Source: Pseudomonadota bacterium
GTDB taxonomy: Bacteria > Desulfobacterota > JAPLJL01
NCBI GenBank assembly: GCA_026388615.1
Contig: JAPLJL010000378.1
Coordinates: 1-5,913 of the forward strand
DNA length: 5,913 nucleotides
Direction: 5' to 3'
The position numbers were made by a program, and so were the translations under genes. Positions 5,887 to 5,913 of the stretch are shown one piece after another (position 1 is the first letter of the stretch; each line of letters starts with the position of its first letter). The notes under the pieces are model-generated. The model saw only the letters and a list, made by a program, of their open reading frames with translations, made no database searches and was not told where the DNA came from.

Positions 5887-5913
5887 ACATTAATTTATGA
5901 TTTAACAAGGTTT

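Overview
The window carries six genes, all on the + strand, that look like a CoA-thioester (beta-oxidation-like) catabolic module. In order they are: an acyl-CoA dehydrogenase, a short-chain dehydrogenase of the MFE-2 3-hydroxyacyl-CoA dehydrogenase type, a small hotdog-fold (PaaI/DUF4442-like) thioesterase, two adjacent SCP2-type thiolase-fold proteins, and a DUF35 protein (zinc ribbon plus OB fold), the usual small partner of such thiolases. No gene looks broken. No tRNA, rRNA, CRISPR array or transposase gene is visible.

Layout: 1-45 is a short leader with a strong Shine-Dalgarno. 46-1269 is the acyl-CoA dehydrogenase and 1312-2223 the SDR. 2224-2334 is a gap with a GC-rich hairpin. 2335-2784, 2787-3923 and 3925-5085 (thioesterase, thiolase-like A, thiolase-like B) are separated by only 2 and 1 nt and are almost certainly co-translated. 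5086-5334 is a non-coding gap filled with nested inverted repeats. 5335-5814 is the DUF35 gene, and 5815-5913 holds a repeat of the widespread 'CATTGCGAG...GAAGCAATC' type.

How the genes may work together (inference): the dehydrogenase introduces a double bond into an acyl-CoA, a hydratase not present here would add water, the SDR oxidises the hydroxyacyl-CoA, and the thiolase-fold pair with its DUF35 partner cleaves the carbon chain. The gene set recalls the benzylsuccinate (bbs) type of modified beta-oxidation and the related anaerobic aromatic pathways, where a thiolase subunit works with a zinc-finger DUF35 subunit. The substrate cannot be read from the sequence. The most striking point is that both thiolase-like proteins appear to lack the nucleophilic cysteine and the usual catalytic histidines. 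A cysteine-independent reaction, such as the retro-aldol cleavage of Ltp2/DUF35 steroid side-chain aldolases, is therefore a real alternative.

Organism: GC-rich coding sequence, strong GGAGG ribosome sites, AT-rich repeat-laden gaps with TTTGA/TCAAA palindromes, and an acyl-CoA catabolic cluster together suggest an anaerobic bacterium of the Desulfobacterota (former Deltaproteobacteria) kind or a metagenomic relative. This is an impression from style, not a phylogenetic result.
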